The translations under genes were made by a program, and so were the position numbers. From Aphrocallistes beatrix (taxonomy: Eukaryota > Porifera > Hexactinellida > Sceptrulophora > Aphrocallistidae), in contig OY725489.1 of assembly GCA_963281255.1 (NCBI GenBank), positions 4,898,001 to 4,962,000 of the forward strand: a DNA stretch of 64,000 nt, given 5' to 3'. Position 1 is the first letter of the stretch. Every line of letters starts with the position of its first letter. Below are positions 1 to 11,057 of the stretch, in pieces. The notes beneath the pieces are model-generated. The model did not search any database, was not told the origin of the DNA, and saw only the letters and a list, made by a program, of their open reading frames with translations.

Positions 1-419
1 ATACAATTTATACACGAGTGTATTGATATATTAGTAATTCTAATTACATATCTAGAATATTGAGACGCTTTAGGCTAATTCATTATTTCAACAAAATTAT
101 CTCTTTCAAAAATAGCATTATAGGCTAATAGTAGTTCAGCATATATCAGTCAAAAGACTGATTTTAGCTGTTGAGATTAACATCACCATATATATTTACA
201 ATATATTTAAAATATGAGGATTAAAAGAATCAGCATGACAATTTTCAATGCCCTACTACCACAATAATATCTCATTGATTTGAAAAGAATTGAGTTGTGC
301 TGATTCAGGAATAATTCACTTTATATGGTTGTTTCATTTTAGCAGTTCATCATTTAAATATAAACATTAAGCATATGTGCATAAAGAGTTCTAATAACAT
401 TGTGTAAAGATCTTAATCG

Positions 420-645
420 TCTCACAGTATATCTGCATTTAAAAGATTACATATTCATATGTGGTATATCTGCATGTAAGAGAGTGTACATTCATCTGTG
501 ATATATCTGGATGTGAGAGAGTACACATCCATCTGTGGTATATCTGCATGTAGGGTAGAGTGCACATCCGTTTCGTGGCATATCTGTATGTAAGAGAGAG
601 TATACATTCGTTTCGTGGTATATCTGCATGTAAAAGTGTGGATTT
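420..645. repeat. Minisatellite, about 60-bp units
   Basis: About four imperfect units carry the repeated phrase GTGGTATATCTGCATGTAAGA followed by a CATTCATCTGTG or CATCCGTTTCGTG segment. Units are diverged by substitutions and small indels, so the array looks old. No coding capacity is seen. The rest of the first 1.1 kb is unassigned AT-rich DNA. Confidence 0.8.
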
Positions 646-833
646 GCTTAGTATTATCTCCTACACCTTATCCTCAGTATTATATAAGTATTATATATCT
701 AGTTTTTCGTATTTCGTGGAAGGACTCTGCTGGTAGCTGTTGGTAGATTATGACTTACCTACCTGGACATTCTTGATTCAATTACGCTACATTAAAGAAA
801 TGCATCGAAATTTGGACTTTGATCTTACTATTC

Positions 834-855
834 AATTAATTAATTAATTAATTAA
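834..855. repeat. TTAA/TAAT microsatellite
   Basis: Five to six perfect TAAT units. Confidence 0.85.
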
Positions 856-867
856 CCCGCGGATGCA

Positions 868-985
868 TTGGGCTAGATCCTATTTATAGTAGCTACTCCA
901 ATTTTTATATGGCTCCCCTACTGAGAAGAGCTTAAACCGGAAATGAGGCAGCAGCATTCCTAGGCGACGATGGGTTTTAAGTTAT
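868..985 (-). repeat. Diverged repeat with CTATTTATAG, related to 63690-63810
   Basis: The order CTATTTATAG, then TATGGCT-CCCC, then AGCTTAAACCGGAAATGA recurs in reverse complement near the other end of the window (63690-63810). Both copies sit beside TTAATTAAT. The TATA-like block could belong to a promoter of a mobile element, but neither copy has a recognisable gene attached. Confidence 0.4.
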
Positions 986-1105
986 ATTAATAATATTATT
1001 CCTAATTAATCATGGTTTCAAAAATAATTCAGTTTAAATGAAATTAACATTGCAATTTCAATCAAGGCTGAAAATAGATTTGAAAAAACTTAGTAATCAT
1101 GTTTA

Positions 1106-1137
1106 AAAGATACTTAGGGCGTTCAATTAGTTCCAGG
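1106..1137 (+). repeat. 32-bp direct repeat, left copy
   Basis: AAAGATACTTAGGGCGTTCA and the following 12 bases recur at 3424-3455 with two mismatches in the same orientation. The pair brackets the mariner and Transib/RAG1-like remnants. Confidence 0.7.
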
Positions 1138-1309
1138 AATGAATGAGTCTATATCTCTTTTCTAATACAACCTTTCTATCTAATTCTCTGTTTCTAAAAT
1201 CCTCCAAGTGTGTACTATCGGATTGTATACCGAGTGATTTATCTACTGTAAATATTTTTTCTATATTACCTTGCCTTTTTTGCGGGCACTTTTGACCATT
1301 TGCCAAAAT

Positions 1310-2045
1310 ATGGCTTCATAATTGGATGGTTTGCATTACGATCAACGAGTGTTCATCAAATATCGAACATTATTAGGGAGTTTGCCAAAGGACATCCATT
1401 CTGACCTGGTTACGATACATGGATGATGCTCTTTCATCTTCACAGGTCTACGAATGGGCGAAGTGATTCCGTGAAGGACGTGACTCATGTGGAGATGACC
1501 CTCGATGCGAGCCTCCGAAGACGTCCGTCAATGACAGTAACATTGCTCACATTGCGCAAATAATAGAGGATGATGCCCCATTCAACTGTGGAGACTGTAG
1601 CTATGGAGGTTGGCATTTCAACGGGAAGTGCTCAGACTATTCTGACTCAATCTCTGTAGATGAAAAATATTTCAGCTCGATGGGTGCCTCATAGCCTATC
1701 AAAAAAGAACATGCAGGACCGGTTGAGAATCGCGAAAAATACACTCAATAAATACAAATACGCTGACTATCGATGCTTGACGGAGATAGTAAGTGGCGAT
1801 GATACTTGGATTCGCTATGATGAACCACTTCGTAAAGCTCAATCTAGGAGTTGGAATGGAAAAGATCGGGATGGGATCCGGTTGTCCCCATTGAAAAAAC
1901 CGAGGCCCGATAGGTTCAGAAAGAAGATAATGTATTCTATTTTCTTTGATGGGATGGGAAACGTAACTCAAATAAGTGTTCCTCGTGGGAAGACAGTAAC
2001 TGGGAACTTTTACGCGACTGAATGTTTATCTGCGGTGGAAAAAAC
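1310..2045 (+). pseudogene. mariner-type transposase remnant
   Basis: A mariner-family DDE transposase (cut-and-paste, TA target) in several frames. In order one can read an N-terminal helix-turn-helix part (HEQRVFIKY near 1347, then VYEWAKRF-REGRDSCGDDPR near 1450-1505), a linker with SARWVPHSLS, a central part with SGDDTWIRYDEP that holds the first catalytic Asp, and WNGKDRDGIRLSPLKKPRP. It breaks off after TGNFYATECL. The part with the remaining acidic residues is missing, and the reading runs straight into a Transib/RAG1-like sequence at about 2045. Frame changes and the missing C-terminal half make it inactive. Confidence 0.8.
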
Positions 2046-3298
2046 GTACAAGAGCATACGGCCTACAATACGAAGAATTATATCTTATTAGCATTCAAGA
2101 TAATTTCAGTAATTGACTCAACTGACAATACTCTCTGGTCAAGTGATACTCCCAATTCTCCATTCTGTGTTCTACCAGTCGTACTATTAGCTCAAAAGGG
2201 AAACGAAGAGAGCGTCAAGTTCCTAATGGAATCAATGGTTAATCCTGAAGTAACTACAATCGAACAAGGAGGGCTTCTGCTTCCCCAAGGAGTCGTCAAT
2301 GTAAAAATTCTACGAACCATGTTTGATCGAAGATGTCCGGTATTTTGAGTGGCGCAGGTGGTACTCATTGTCAGCTGTGTACAGCTAGTTTGCTGAGTTA
2401 AAAGATCTCGAACTCGTCGAGTCCGGTTTCCCAATGAATCTAAAAATATCATCAGCCGGAGAAATTTCCACCTCTGTCGAAGTACAAGAGTATTTATTAC
2501 TTCTTTCAGAACAACGATCGGGTTTGACTCACGAACCGATCTCTGAAATTGATATAATCCCGCATCACATCTACACACATATACCTGTGTATTTCGTTGG
2601 TATATATGCACCGAATTTATCTCATTTGTTCAGGGATGTTTAAAGGGTCATCTACCTCTAACGCAATCCAGGACTTTATGAAATTTGCTCGATACTTTTT
2701 GTACGAAAAGACTGGATTGAGGATCGATCAGCCAACTAGTGATGGAGGTACAAAATCTACCGTCAATATAGCAAGACAATGCTTTCTTAATATGAACGAG
2801 TTCATTTCGTGGGTAACCACCATGATTCCCAATTATTTAAGAGATCCAATCTGTCGCTTGCATACTCATCTGTCTGTCCTGCTCCGAATTTTCAACTCTC
2901 ACCAAGCAGGAGATACTGATAAATTAGACGCCCTCTATAAAGACACTATGAATCTATTTTCACGAACTTTCCTTGGGCAAATATCACTCCCTCTCAACAC
3001 AGATAACTTGCTCACTCTACCGAATTAATTCGGGATTGCAATGACGGGTATGGACTAAAGAGCTTTTCAGAAGAAGCAGTTGAGGCTTGCAATAAGTTAA
3101 TAAGAAAATTCCACGAAGATTTGGCAAGAAAAATTAGTTTTACAGCTAATGCCAAATATATATTTGTCTGTTTACTAAGCCAGAGTGACCCTATTTTTGG
3201 CTAATTTTCGCAAGTCCATTCGGTGTAAGGAATGTGGAGAGATTGTTCATACTTGTGGATATAAATGTAGCAGTCGACAGCTCTTTCCCACAGAGTAA
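2046..3298 (+). pseudogene. Transib/RAG1-like transposase, broken copy 1
   Basis: The same family as the element at 43628-46603, read across several frames. Segments in order: DNTLW and PNSPF near 2125-2160, MVNPEV near 2235, then a move to the -1 frame at an ATG (2333) opening MSGILSGAGGTHCQLCTAS with a CxxC pair, then ISEIDIIP near 2545, GLRIDQPTSDGGT near 2720-2755, and past the stop at 3026 SEEAVEACNKLIRKF near 3070-3110 with the position equivalent to RAG1 Glu962. It ends with a Cys-rich tail, CKECGEIVHTCGYKC, near 3223-3267, then a stop. RAG1 and Transib share this order of blocks. The N-terminal part is absent; a mariner sequence abuts it. Inactive through stops and frame changes. Confidence 0.8.
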
Positions 3299-3423
3299 GA
3301 CTTATTAGTTACTGATTTGTTATTTGGTGCTAATTAATGATGACGTCATAAGTAAAAAGTTGAAGCCATACATTATTTTGCCTTGGATTTTAGGGTCGAT
3401 ATCCTATATACCAATAATACATT

Positions 3424-3455
3424 AAAGATACTTAGGGCGTTCAATATGTTCCAGG
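3424..3455 (+). repeat. 32-bp direct repeat, right copy
   Basis: Partner of 1106-1137 (30 of 32 bases). It may be an unusually long target duplication or the edge of a larger segmental repeat. From here to 3858 I see only AT-rich DNA. Confidence 0.7.
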
Positions 3456-3858
3456 CCCAGCTTTATAATTCGAAAGGCAACTGAAACAAGGTATTTTCAA
3501 TTCTTTTATTGTATTCGTTAGAGGATTATCTTTCTACTGGCATTTTGATTTGCTGTGATAATATAATTATTGTGGTTAGCACACACTATTTATACACTCG
3601 GTTTACGGTACTTGTACTTATGGAGTAGTTTTAGTTTAATATTTGATTATTTCAGTTCTGAGCTGTAAGTACACCCGTATGCAAATTAACATAAATGACT
3701 CTATTTGTTTAATATAGGTATAGTAAATGTAGAATTAAATATATGAGAAGTAACAAAAAGAAGTATTGATGTTGTTGATAAGAAAATGTGAATTTACATG
3801 AACTGTAACTCTATCTAATTAAATGAAATTATTCTAAGCTCTGAAATTTACTGTTTTA

Positions 3859-5712
3859 CTATAAACTTTTGAAATGTCCTTCAAGAAATACTAAAGAATC
3901 TAAGGATGAGTCACTCAAACTTGACCTTAATTTAGTAATGAAAAGCACAGCCGAAGAAAATGCTCTTTCAGCTTCTACACTGGTACAGGGCATACTATAC
4001 AGGGCTTGCTCTAAAAGGAGTATATTCTTTGATTTTGTTCCGGTTAGCTCAAAAAGTTTGAAATCTTTGTTCAGTGTATCGAATTCATTTTCTAAATACT
4101 TCCTGGATGCCGTCGTTTTTCGAATACATTCCTTTAGTTCATCAATCATTGGATTTTCCGCAATAATAATATTCACATTCGCTGGTTCAACAAAGCCATT
4201 TATTTCGGATGAGTTCTCAATCTCAGCTTCTGTCACCGGATATAATCTTTTAAGAAGACATTTAGCATTCTTTTGAATCTCCGATCTTTTTGTTGATTTA
4301 TCAACATATGCAGGATCAAGGAGATATTTCTTTAGGTTAATAACTTCACTTAGTCTTCTACGTTCTATCCGCGTATTTAGTGTTTGAAGTAGATCAAGTG
4401 CTAGTTGTGACCCATGTTTTTCAAGTTGAGAAAACATGAAATTACAAATTTCTTCTGCAGTAAGAAGATTAGAATCTTATCCGCATAATGAAGACACTGC
4501 AATTTCTATCGGCATTAGACATTTTTCATATCCTCAAGCATTTCCCATTCATAATCATGTATATTGATGCTGCATGAAACATCTATCAACGCTTTGCTTA
4601 GCGGATTTTTGAGAACAACAAAGCGCTCAATCATTGTGAATAAACTGTTCCATCTTGTTTTACAATCGAGGATTAGTTTCATTTCCTTCCCATTATGGAT
4701 TTCTCTAACATAGGTTTGAAGTGTATCGTTTTTGGTTGAAGATTTTCTGAACAGTTTCACAATTCTTCTAACTTTGATTATAACGAGGTTGATGTGATTT
4801 TTCAAAATAGGTATTACCATATCTGTATCATACGGGTCACAGATTTCATTATCATCTAGTAGTATATTATCGTAAACTTCATTTAATTCAAAATTATCCG
4901 AGAGATTCAACAGCACTTCCGATGAATTTCTGTCTAATTCAGGATTATAAACAACATCACAAACAGCAAGATGGATAGCATGGGCAAAGCATAGTTGGTG
5001 AATCGGTTTAAACAAAGTTCCCATTTTTGTCATTACTGATGCACCATCAGTTATCACAGCTACAACGTCATCATTTAGATGAATACCAAATTCTTTAAGT
5101 TTTTCTACGAGTATATCTTTTGCTCGTTCAGCTGGCATAAGTACTGTAGAATATTCTAGTCAGACCTAGGATCCAAACTTTAGATTTGTGGTGAAGATTG
5201 ACATTCATATACCTTCTGTTTGAATTTGATGTATATTCATCTAGTGTTACACTAAATCAAGCATTTGACTTGAGTAATTCAGTTAATTCTTCTTTAACAC
5301 GATTTTTCATTTGTATACTATATTCTCTGACTTTTACAGATACTGTAGAATGACTGGTTGGAGGAATAAAGCCTTTTGCTGATAGAGATGATCTTATAAA
5401 CTTACTTTTTGCAATTCTCGAGTAGCTAAACCCATCTTCTGCAGCTAATCGGGCGAGTATTTCATTTATAGATTCCTGATTTGTGTAATCTAGCAGAGAA
5501 GATTGGTTATTGTTTACCTTAATCCTCTTTGACAAAAAAGTCTCTTGGTCTTCACTTCCATCTTCTTTTCCTCCTTCAAGATTCATATCATGTACTAAGA
5601 CTAGATGTTTTCTTAAGCTACTTGTACTTCCATCGCTACAACTCAGAATCTTTGAAGGGCATTGTAAACATTTTGCCCTTTGGCCCATTTTCTCAAAATG
5701 TTTCCTAACCAA
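3859..5712 (-). pseudogene. hAT transposase with BED zinc finger, broken
   Basis: Three minus-strand pieces. 5712-5257 has an N-terminal BED-type finger (CLQCPSKI, then HLVLVHD) that binds transposon ends. 5138-4515 has the RNase-H-like region with the hAT block VITDGASVMTKMG and the Cys/His stretch LCFAHAIHLAVCD. 4437-3859 has the C-terminal dimerisation block SVEAERAFSSAVLFITKLRS. The pieces lie in different frames with gaps of about 80-120 bases that show no splice signals, so this is a dead copy. No TIRs or 8-bp target duplication could be recognised. Confidence 0.85.
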
Positions 5713-5984
5713 TCAATGACTTGGATTTCATTGTTACTATTCTTAATATCTTGATGATATGTTAATAATATGGAATCAGGTTTATAATTTTAATGAGAAC
5801 AGAAAATATCAACATAAATACTCTACAATTTAAAAGACTATTATAATAAATTTATGTTTACAGTTTTCACTAGCATTATAGTAAGTATTCCCTATACTTT
5901 AAAAACACCATGTGTTGATTTGATTTTAGTGATTCCATGCGTAATCCGATGCCTTTTTATATAATGCGCAATACCCGCAGTCGT

Positions 5985-6112
5985 ATTCACTAAGATCTTA
6001 AGCACTAAGATCGATCTTAAGTCTTAAGATCGATCTTAAGACCAAACTTAATGGTATTCACTGAGAATTAAGATCGAATTTAAGATCGATTTTAAGATCG
6101 AACTTAAAAATA
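5985..6112. repeat. Palindrome-rich subterminal block of the Harbinger element
   Basis: AAGATCGATCTTAAG and close variants (self-complementary AAGATCGATCTT) occur at least five times in 125 bases, with TATTCACTAAGATCTTAAG at the left and TATTCACTGAGAATTAAGAT in the middle. The block lies just upstream of the Harbinger transposase and is probably the left terminal and subterminal repeat of that element. A matching right end was not found. Confidence 0.6.
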
Positions 6113-6248
6113 ACGTTAAGATTAATATGATTAGAATATAGCATTATACTAATCAAATACAAAACTAAAGTATAATATTAGTAATGGTAGGTGGTCATTT
6201 ATTATTGATCTAGTAAAAATAAACTATATTTCTTCTTTTTGAGCAAAA

Positions 6249-7139
6249 TTGATCACAGAGATCATATTTGAACATCTTAACACAACTGATAGATCTCATG
6301 CTGCACATCCACATGTACAAGTTTGTGTTGCTCTACAATTTTTTGCATCTGGTACTTTTCAGATTATTTGTGGTGATGGAGTTCACGTGAGCCAGCCCTC
6401 AGCTTGCAGGTACATTAGAGCCGTTACACTTGGACTGCAATCGGTATATTCTAAGTATATTAGCATGTCCGGTTCTGCTGACAAGGCTATGATTAAGTCA
6501 CAGTTTTATGAGCTCGCGAACCTTCCCGGCGTTATTGGACTTGTAGATGGAACACATATTCGTATTCAAAAGCCTTCTGAGAATGAGGCGGATTATGTAA
6601 ACCGACATTTCTATCACTCCATAAATGTTCAAGCAATCTGTCTACCTGATGGTAGATTTTCCGATGTATTGGCAAGATTCCCCGGTTCAGTTCATGACTC
6701 ACGTATTTGGAAGCTCTCTCAGGTTGGAACATATGTGGAGAATAACTTCTTGGCTGGTGAGCATATATTAGGTGATAGTGGGTGTATGCTGAAATCCTAT
6801 TTATTTACTCCATACCGACAAACTGCTTCAAATGCCCAAGAGAATTATAATTACTCCCACAAAAAGACGCGTGTATTAATCGAGCAAACCTTTGGGAGAT
6901 GGAAGAGAAGATTCCATTGCCTTCACGGCGAGATCCGGATGGCTCCAGATAAAGTCTGCACTATTATTCTTGCATGTGCTGTTCTTCATAATATGGCTAT
7001 TGTTTGGAAGCAGCCCATGTTGGAAGATTCCACTATTGACGATACAAGTATTATGGATGAACCGTTTGCATTTGAGGAAACGGGATATATTGCTACTAAA
7101 CACTACAGGGATCAGTTTGCTATTCATAACTTTAGTTGA
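6249..7139 (+). pseudogene. PIF/Harbinger DDE transposase (HARBI1-like), N-terminus lost
   Basis: A DDE_Tnp_4-type nuclease that acts with a Myb-like partner on TWA-type targets. The open frame of about 296 codons has an N-terminal helical part (VSQPSACRYIRAV near 47-59) and the triad in family context: Asp in GLVDGTHI (residue 100), Asp in SVHDSRIW (150) and Glu in RVLIEQTFGRWKRRF (212). The catalytic core is uninterrupted. The frame has no ATG at its start and family members are usually 50-80 residues longer, so the first part is missing. A Myb-like ORF follows 270 bases downstream on the same strand, as usual for this superfamily. Confidence 0.85.
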
Positions 7140-7407
7140 ATTAATCTAAATTTAGGAGCTATCAAAGAGCATAAGTTGTATCTCATGTTTCATAATATTT
7201 ATATTAAACAAAACATATAAACAACAAGTATCTTTGTATATTGTAACATGAAAAGCTCTCTAAAACAAAATATAAACACTGGATATGAGAAGTACAATAA
7301 ATTTAACTCTACGAAAATAAATGGTGTCATTAGTGGCTATGGTAAGTCGGCGTCCTCCCGTGTATATAAATTGCTGGTGAGCACTTGCATTAACAATATC
7401 TAAACAA

Positions 7408-8125
7408 ATGGACAAATCGCGCAAATCAAATTGGACCAGAGAAGAAGAGTGCAGTCTCAACAATGAAATTGAATCAGCTGGTGAGATTCTGAGAGGCTCA
7501 GGAAATTTTGCTTCAAAAACAAGAGGAGGAAACAAATCTGGAGAGACATTGCAGCCAAACTCAACTCGGTACATGGCAATGGCAGAGCTGTAGAAGATAT
7601 TAGGAAAAAATGGACCAACCTAAAGCTAAACGCAAAGTCCAAAGTCGATGCAAGCTTTAGGGAAGCCAGGGAGACTGGAGGGGATGCTAATTATATCAGC
7701 AGATAGAAGTATTTCTGACTCTGCAGATCGAGTAACAGAGATGTTTCTAAACACCCCTACCTTTAGCGGAATTTCAGGTGCTGTTGATCTGTTTCAAGCA
7801 CCAGCTGAGAACAATGAAATTACAATAGCAACACCAGTATCATCTGCAGTTCCCGATGAAGTCGAAGGTACTCCAATTTTAGAGTCTCCAGAAGAGACTC
7901 TAAATTCCGACAACATAATAGACATCAAAGAAAAGTCGGAAGAGGAGGCGAACTGTTAATGAGAATGATTCGGTCGAACTCTTGAAGGCTGCAGACTTAC
8001 TTCCATTACAGCAGGAAGTTTTGTTTCAACAAATGGCTGTATTCTCAGCACAGCTACAGTTGATAGAGGAACAGAGGGGCTATTATAGATTGAAACGTCA
8101 GAGACTGTTGGAAAAATCATTGTAA
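7408..8125 (+). pseudogene. Harbinger-associated Myb/SANT-like DNA-binding protein, frameshifted
   Basis: Starts MDKSRKSNWTREEECSL, a Myb/SANT-like (trihelix-type) DNA-binding head. Near 7536 the frame moves and continues WRDIAAKLNSVHGNGRAVED and IRKKWTNLKLNAKSK. Near 7674-7709 it changes again into an acidic, Ser/Pro-rich linker and ends with a leucine-rich, coiled-coil-like C-terminus (LLPLQQEVLFQQMAVFSAQ, RLKRQRLLEKSL) with TAA at 8123. This is the expected second protein of PIF/Harbinger elements, needed for nuclear import and end recognition. At least two frame changes inactivate it. Confidence 0.75.
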
Positions 8126-8389
8126 ATAGGAAATTCTTAGGATCAAAGTGATTATCATCAGTCATGTGAATCATTATATAAAGCTTATCTCTATAATTAT
8201 GAATGTTAGAATGAGTATAAGATTATAGTACAATCAAAGAATGTATGTTTATTTATTCATACAAACCCAAGAAGAATCGCCACGAATTATAGCATGTGAT
8301 ACATGTTGCGATGACACTCAATAAGAGAAATGTTGAAAAAATATTTAAATTTTATTTGAAGTCTAATATTAATCAAGGTGGATTCAATA

Positions 8390-9300
8390 TTCGATAGAAG
8401 TAAGCTCTGAGAGCTCATTACCATCAGGCGATGAGAGTTAAACTCCATCGCAGTGCCACAGCCTTTCCCTCTACCTTGAGGAATCGGAGTGCCAACCATT
8501 ATTTCCTGAAGGAAACGATGAAACATAATGGAGGCTATCGTATGCACAATTAGTTGCAGTGATACATTCTACTAACCCTCCTGTACGTGCATACAGCATG
8601 ATATCTCTTGTTGCCACACCTTCAGTGTAGCCATCTCCAGCATTATGACTGCTATTTCGAAAGCAGTTGGAGCATTGTAACGTCTCGGATCTAGTGAACC
8701 ATCAGCTCTGATGATCATCTTAACATACAATTCCTCCTTGCTTTCAACACATCAACACCTTCTCTGAAGTGAGAGACGTCGAGGTTTAGTTCAAGCAGCT
8801 AGTTCTGCAGTAGTTGCAGCTCGGGGAGACTCGGATCTCCAAGGTGCCGCTGGCGATTCTCCAGCTCTCCCTCCGGAGTACTATCATGGATGTAAATTTG
8901 TGCAAACAAAGCAGTTACTCCTACTTGAGGTGTCAGCTGCCCAATGTATGATGCACAACACCATGGATACTGAATGTGCATACTCTGCGCCTAGCGATAA
9001 CTGACTCCTTACCGAGATTAACGCCGAGTGAAGCGAGCGCTAGAGCCGACTTATACGCTCGAATATGCCCTCTAAATGCTCTGCCTCGACTGTTAGCAGC
9101 CAAAAGCAGATGGATGCACCAGTAGTTCAGGGGGAGAAGGAAAGCCGGGAATAACCACCTTCACTTGTCCGCAGCAGTGGGAAAACTTGAAGTCATCCTT
9201 AGTGCTAGTGGAGAATTTTTCACTCTCCCAAAATTTAGAATTACAATGTGAACATTGAAATTCCATCTGACCAACTGAAAATTCGTCACTTAAATTATCA
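8390..9300 (-). pseudogene. Helitron replication protein, zinc-finger region, broken
   Basis: Minus strand, several frames. TFDNLSDEFSVGQMEFQCSH then CNSKFWESEKFS and KFSHCCGQVKVVIPGFPSPP form the Cys-rich N-terminal motif of Helitron RepHel proteins. There follow AFRGHIRAYKSALALASLG and TPQVGVTALFAQIYIHDS (tail of that domain), ADGSLDPRRYNAPTAFEIAV and YDSLHYVSSFPSGNNGWHSD, all in canonical order. The Rep nuclease and helicase parts are absent. The coiled-coil N-terminus of the same protein lies at 11479-11893 on the far side of a P-like insertion. Confidence 0.8.
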
Positions 9301-9303
9301 AAG

Positions 9304-9310
9304 GTTTCAG
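9304..9310. repeat. Target-site duplication GTTTCAG, left copy
   Basis: Identical to 11479-11485 on the other side of the P-like element. If the last G of the element is counted the duplication becomes 8 bp, the usual size for P-type elements. Confidence 0.75.
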
Positions 9311-9873
9311 CATAGCATTCTATATACTAAGGCAATGGCACTCTATTGAAATTTTGGACCATGGATTGTCATTACCATCGACCTTCAGAGTACAATGTAA
9401 TAGCTATACACTATATCGGTGTAATTCTACTGCGCTGCTACTATTATTAATCATCAGTTTAAATGATTTACCGCACCCCAGGCTAATTTCAATATTATAA
9501 TATTATAAGTGAACATGTAGATTTTAATCAAAACAGTCAAACCATATATTACAGTACAATACGTATATGTATGTTAGTATAGAACAAACAACATAATATA
9601 TTCTCTAAGTAATAGTAGTAGCAGCAATATATTTCACCATCATAAACGTCCAGCTGGATATAACATTGAAAAGTACAATAGCTTCAGTCTTCTACACAAA
9701 CTTCTAACTGTAAGATTATCTAAAAAGGAACAAAGAAAAATTAGTTGTATTTTTTAAGCTACAGTCAGGGTCGCTTATTATGAACCCGCTTAATATGAAC
9801 ATTCGTTTATTATGAACTAACCTCCTGGTCCCAATTTCATTTTTTAATAGGATTTGTATTGAATCAAGTTCAC

Positions 9874-10140
9874 TTAATATGAAGTACCTCTATTAGAGCC
9901 CTGAATGAAACGGTAACAAGCTGGGGAAATGCCCTGAATTTTTAAACAAAATACCTGGGTGATGATGTTATAACGTCGAGCATGTTCATCAATGATTAGA
10001 TATTTCAACTGATCGAGCAAAAAAGTAAGACGCATTCGTATAGAATCCTCATCGATTTCGAAATATAATTTGGAATCAGTGTGCTCTAACGAATCAATAG
10101 CTTGAGCAAGACTATGAATAGAGTTCTCCACATATTGCAT
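9874..10140 (-). pseudogene. P-like transposase fragment
   Basis: An 88-codon frame reading MQYVENSIHSLAQAI at the start and ISPACYRFIQ near the end. The latter resembles the segment just before the catalytic domain of THAP9/P-type transposases. The RNase-H core does not follow in any frame, so only a linker-like piece of the enzyme remains. Assignment leans on the THAP exons upstream in the same element. Confidence 0.45.
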
Positions 10141-10636
10141 CAGGATGTCGCGGTAATTGTATGAGTACTTGGGGAAATTTCAAATAAATCAACTTCATGT
10201 ATAATGTTTTCTAAAAACCTGATATCATTGAGTGAGGAAGACGAGAGCTGAATTTTGTTTTTTTTCTTATAAAAATCCTTACAAAATAAACTTTCATCGA
10301 CAATTATATACCGTTCGACAGTGGAAACTTCGTTACAAAAATGAATTTTAAGAAAAATGATGTTAGAAGAATCAGGACGATGGAAAAGTCAACCGTTTGG
10401 GAGTTCAATCAAGTGTAACTTAGATATAATACAAGATTCGAAATCATAAACTTAGCCTCGGTCTCTGAAATTCAGCTCGACTTTTCTTGTATGCATCCTG
10501 CATCCTCTTCTCCTCTTTATTGTCTAGAGATAGCCTTTAGGTTTTAGCAATCTATGAGATAGGTTGGACAATTTGGAAGGATGCTAGGAACTGCAAATTT
10601 ATTTAGAACAACTTTTTTCCTGGGCATCTTGATCAT

Positions 10637-10933
10637 CTCAACTCTGTTATAATATTCAATATTTCTCTCAATTCTTCTTCGCGGAAGTGATGTAAACAGG
10701 CCTATACGTAAAGAGACAAATAATTATACATACTACTATATATTACAGTACAAATTACTATAGCAACTTACCAAAAATCGTTTATTCTTCTCGTAGTCTC
10801 CTTTCTGTCGGGGAATCGCTCGAAACCACTTTTCACGAGTTTCAACATCAATCGGAAAGGAAAAAGTAGATACGTATGAATCAGCTTGACTACGATCATT
10901 CGACTTACAACCAGCAGGTACTAGGCATGTCAT
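10637..10933 (-). CDS. THAP zinc-finger domain, two exons, in the P-like element
   Basis: Exon 1 (10933-10772) starts MTCLVPAGCKSNDRSQ and runs through FSFPIDVETREKWFRAIPRQ to NKRFL. It ends at a GTAAGT donor. After a 70-base intron (10771-10702, acceptor ACGTATAG) exon 2 continues in phase as ACLHHFREEEL and stops at TGA. Joined, this gives the THAP C2CH zinc set: two Cys in the first exon, then Cys and His in CLHHF. THAP domains bind transposon ends in P-type elements. Exon 2 ends soon after the domain, so the product would be a THAP-only protein (a possible repressor-like truncation) unless more exons follow. Confidence 0.65.
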
Positions 10934-10973
10934 GTTGAATAAGTGATGATGCGGAACAAATATTGCAATAATT

Positions 10974-11057
10974 AAGAAGTAACGAATAAATAATAACAAT
11001 AATTAAAATAGTTGATAATATATTTTAATTATTGTTATTATTTATTCGTTACTTCTT
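10974..11057. repeat. Perfect 37-bp inverted repeat with 10-bp loop
   Basis: Arms 10974-11010 and 11021-11057 are exact reverse complements (left arm starts AAGAAGTAACGAATAAATAA). It lies just upstream of the THAP exon inside the P-like element. Confidence 0.9.
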
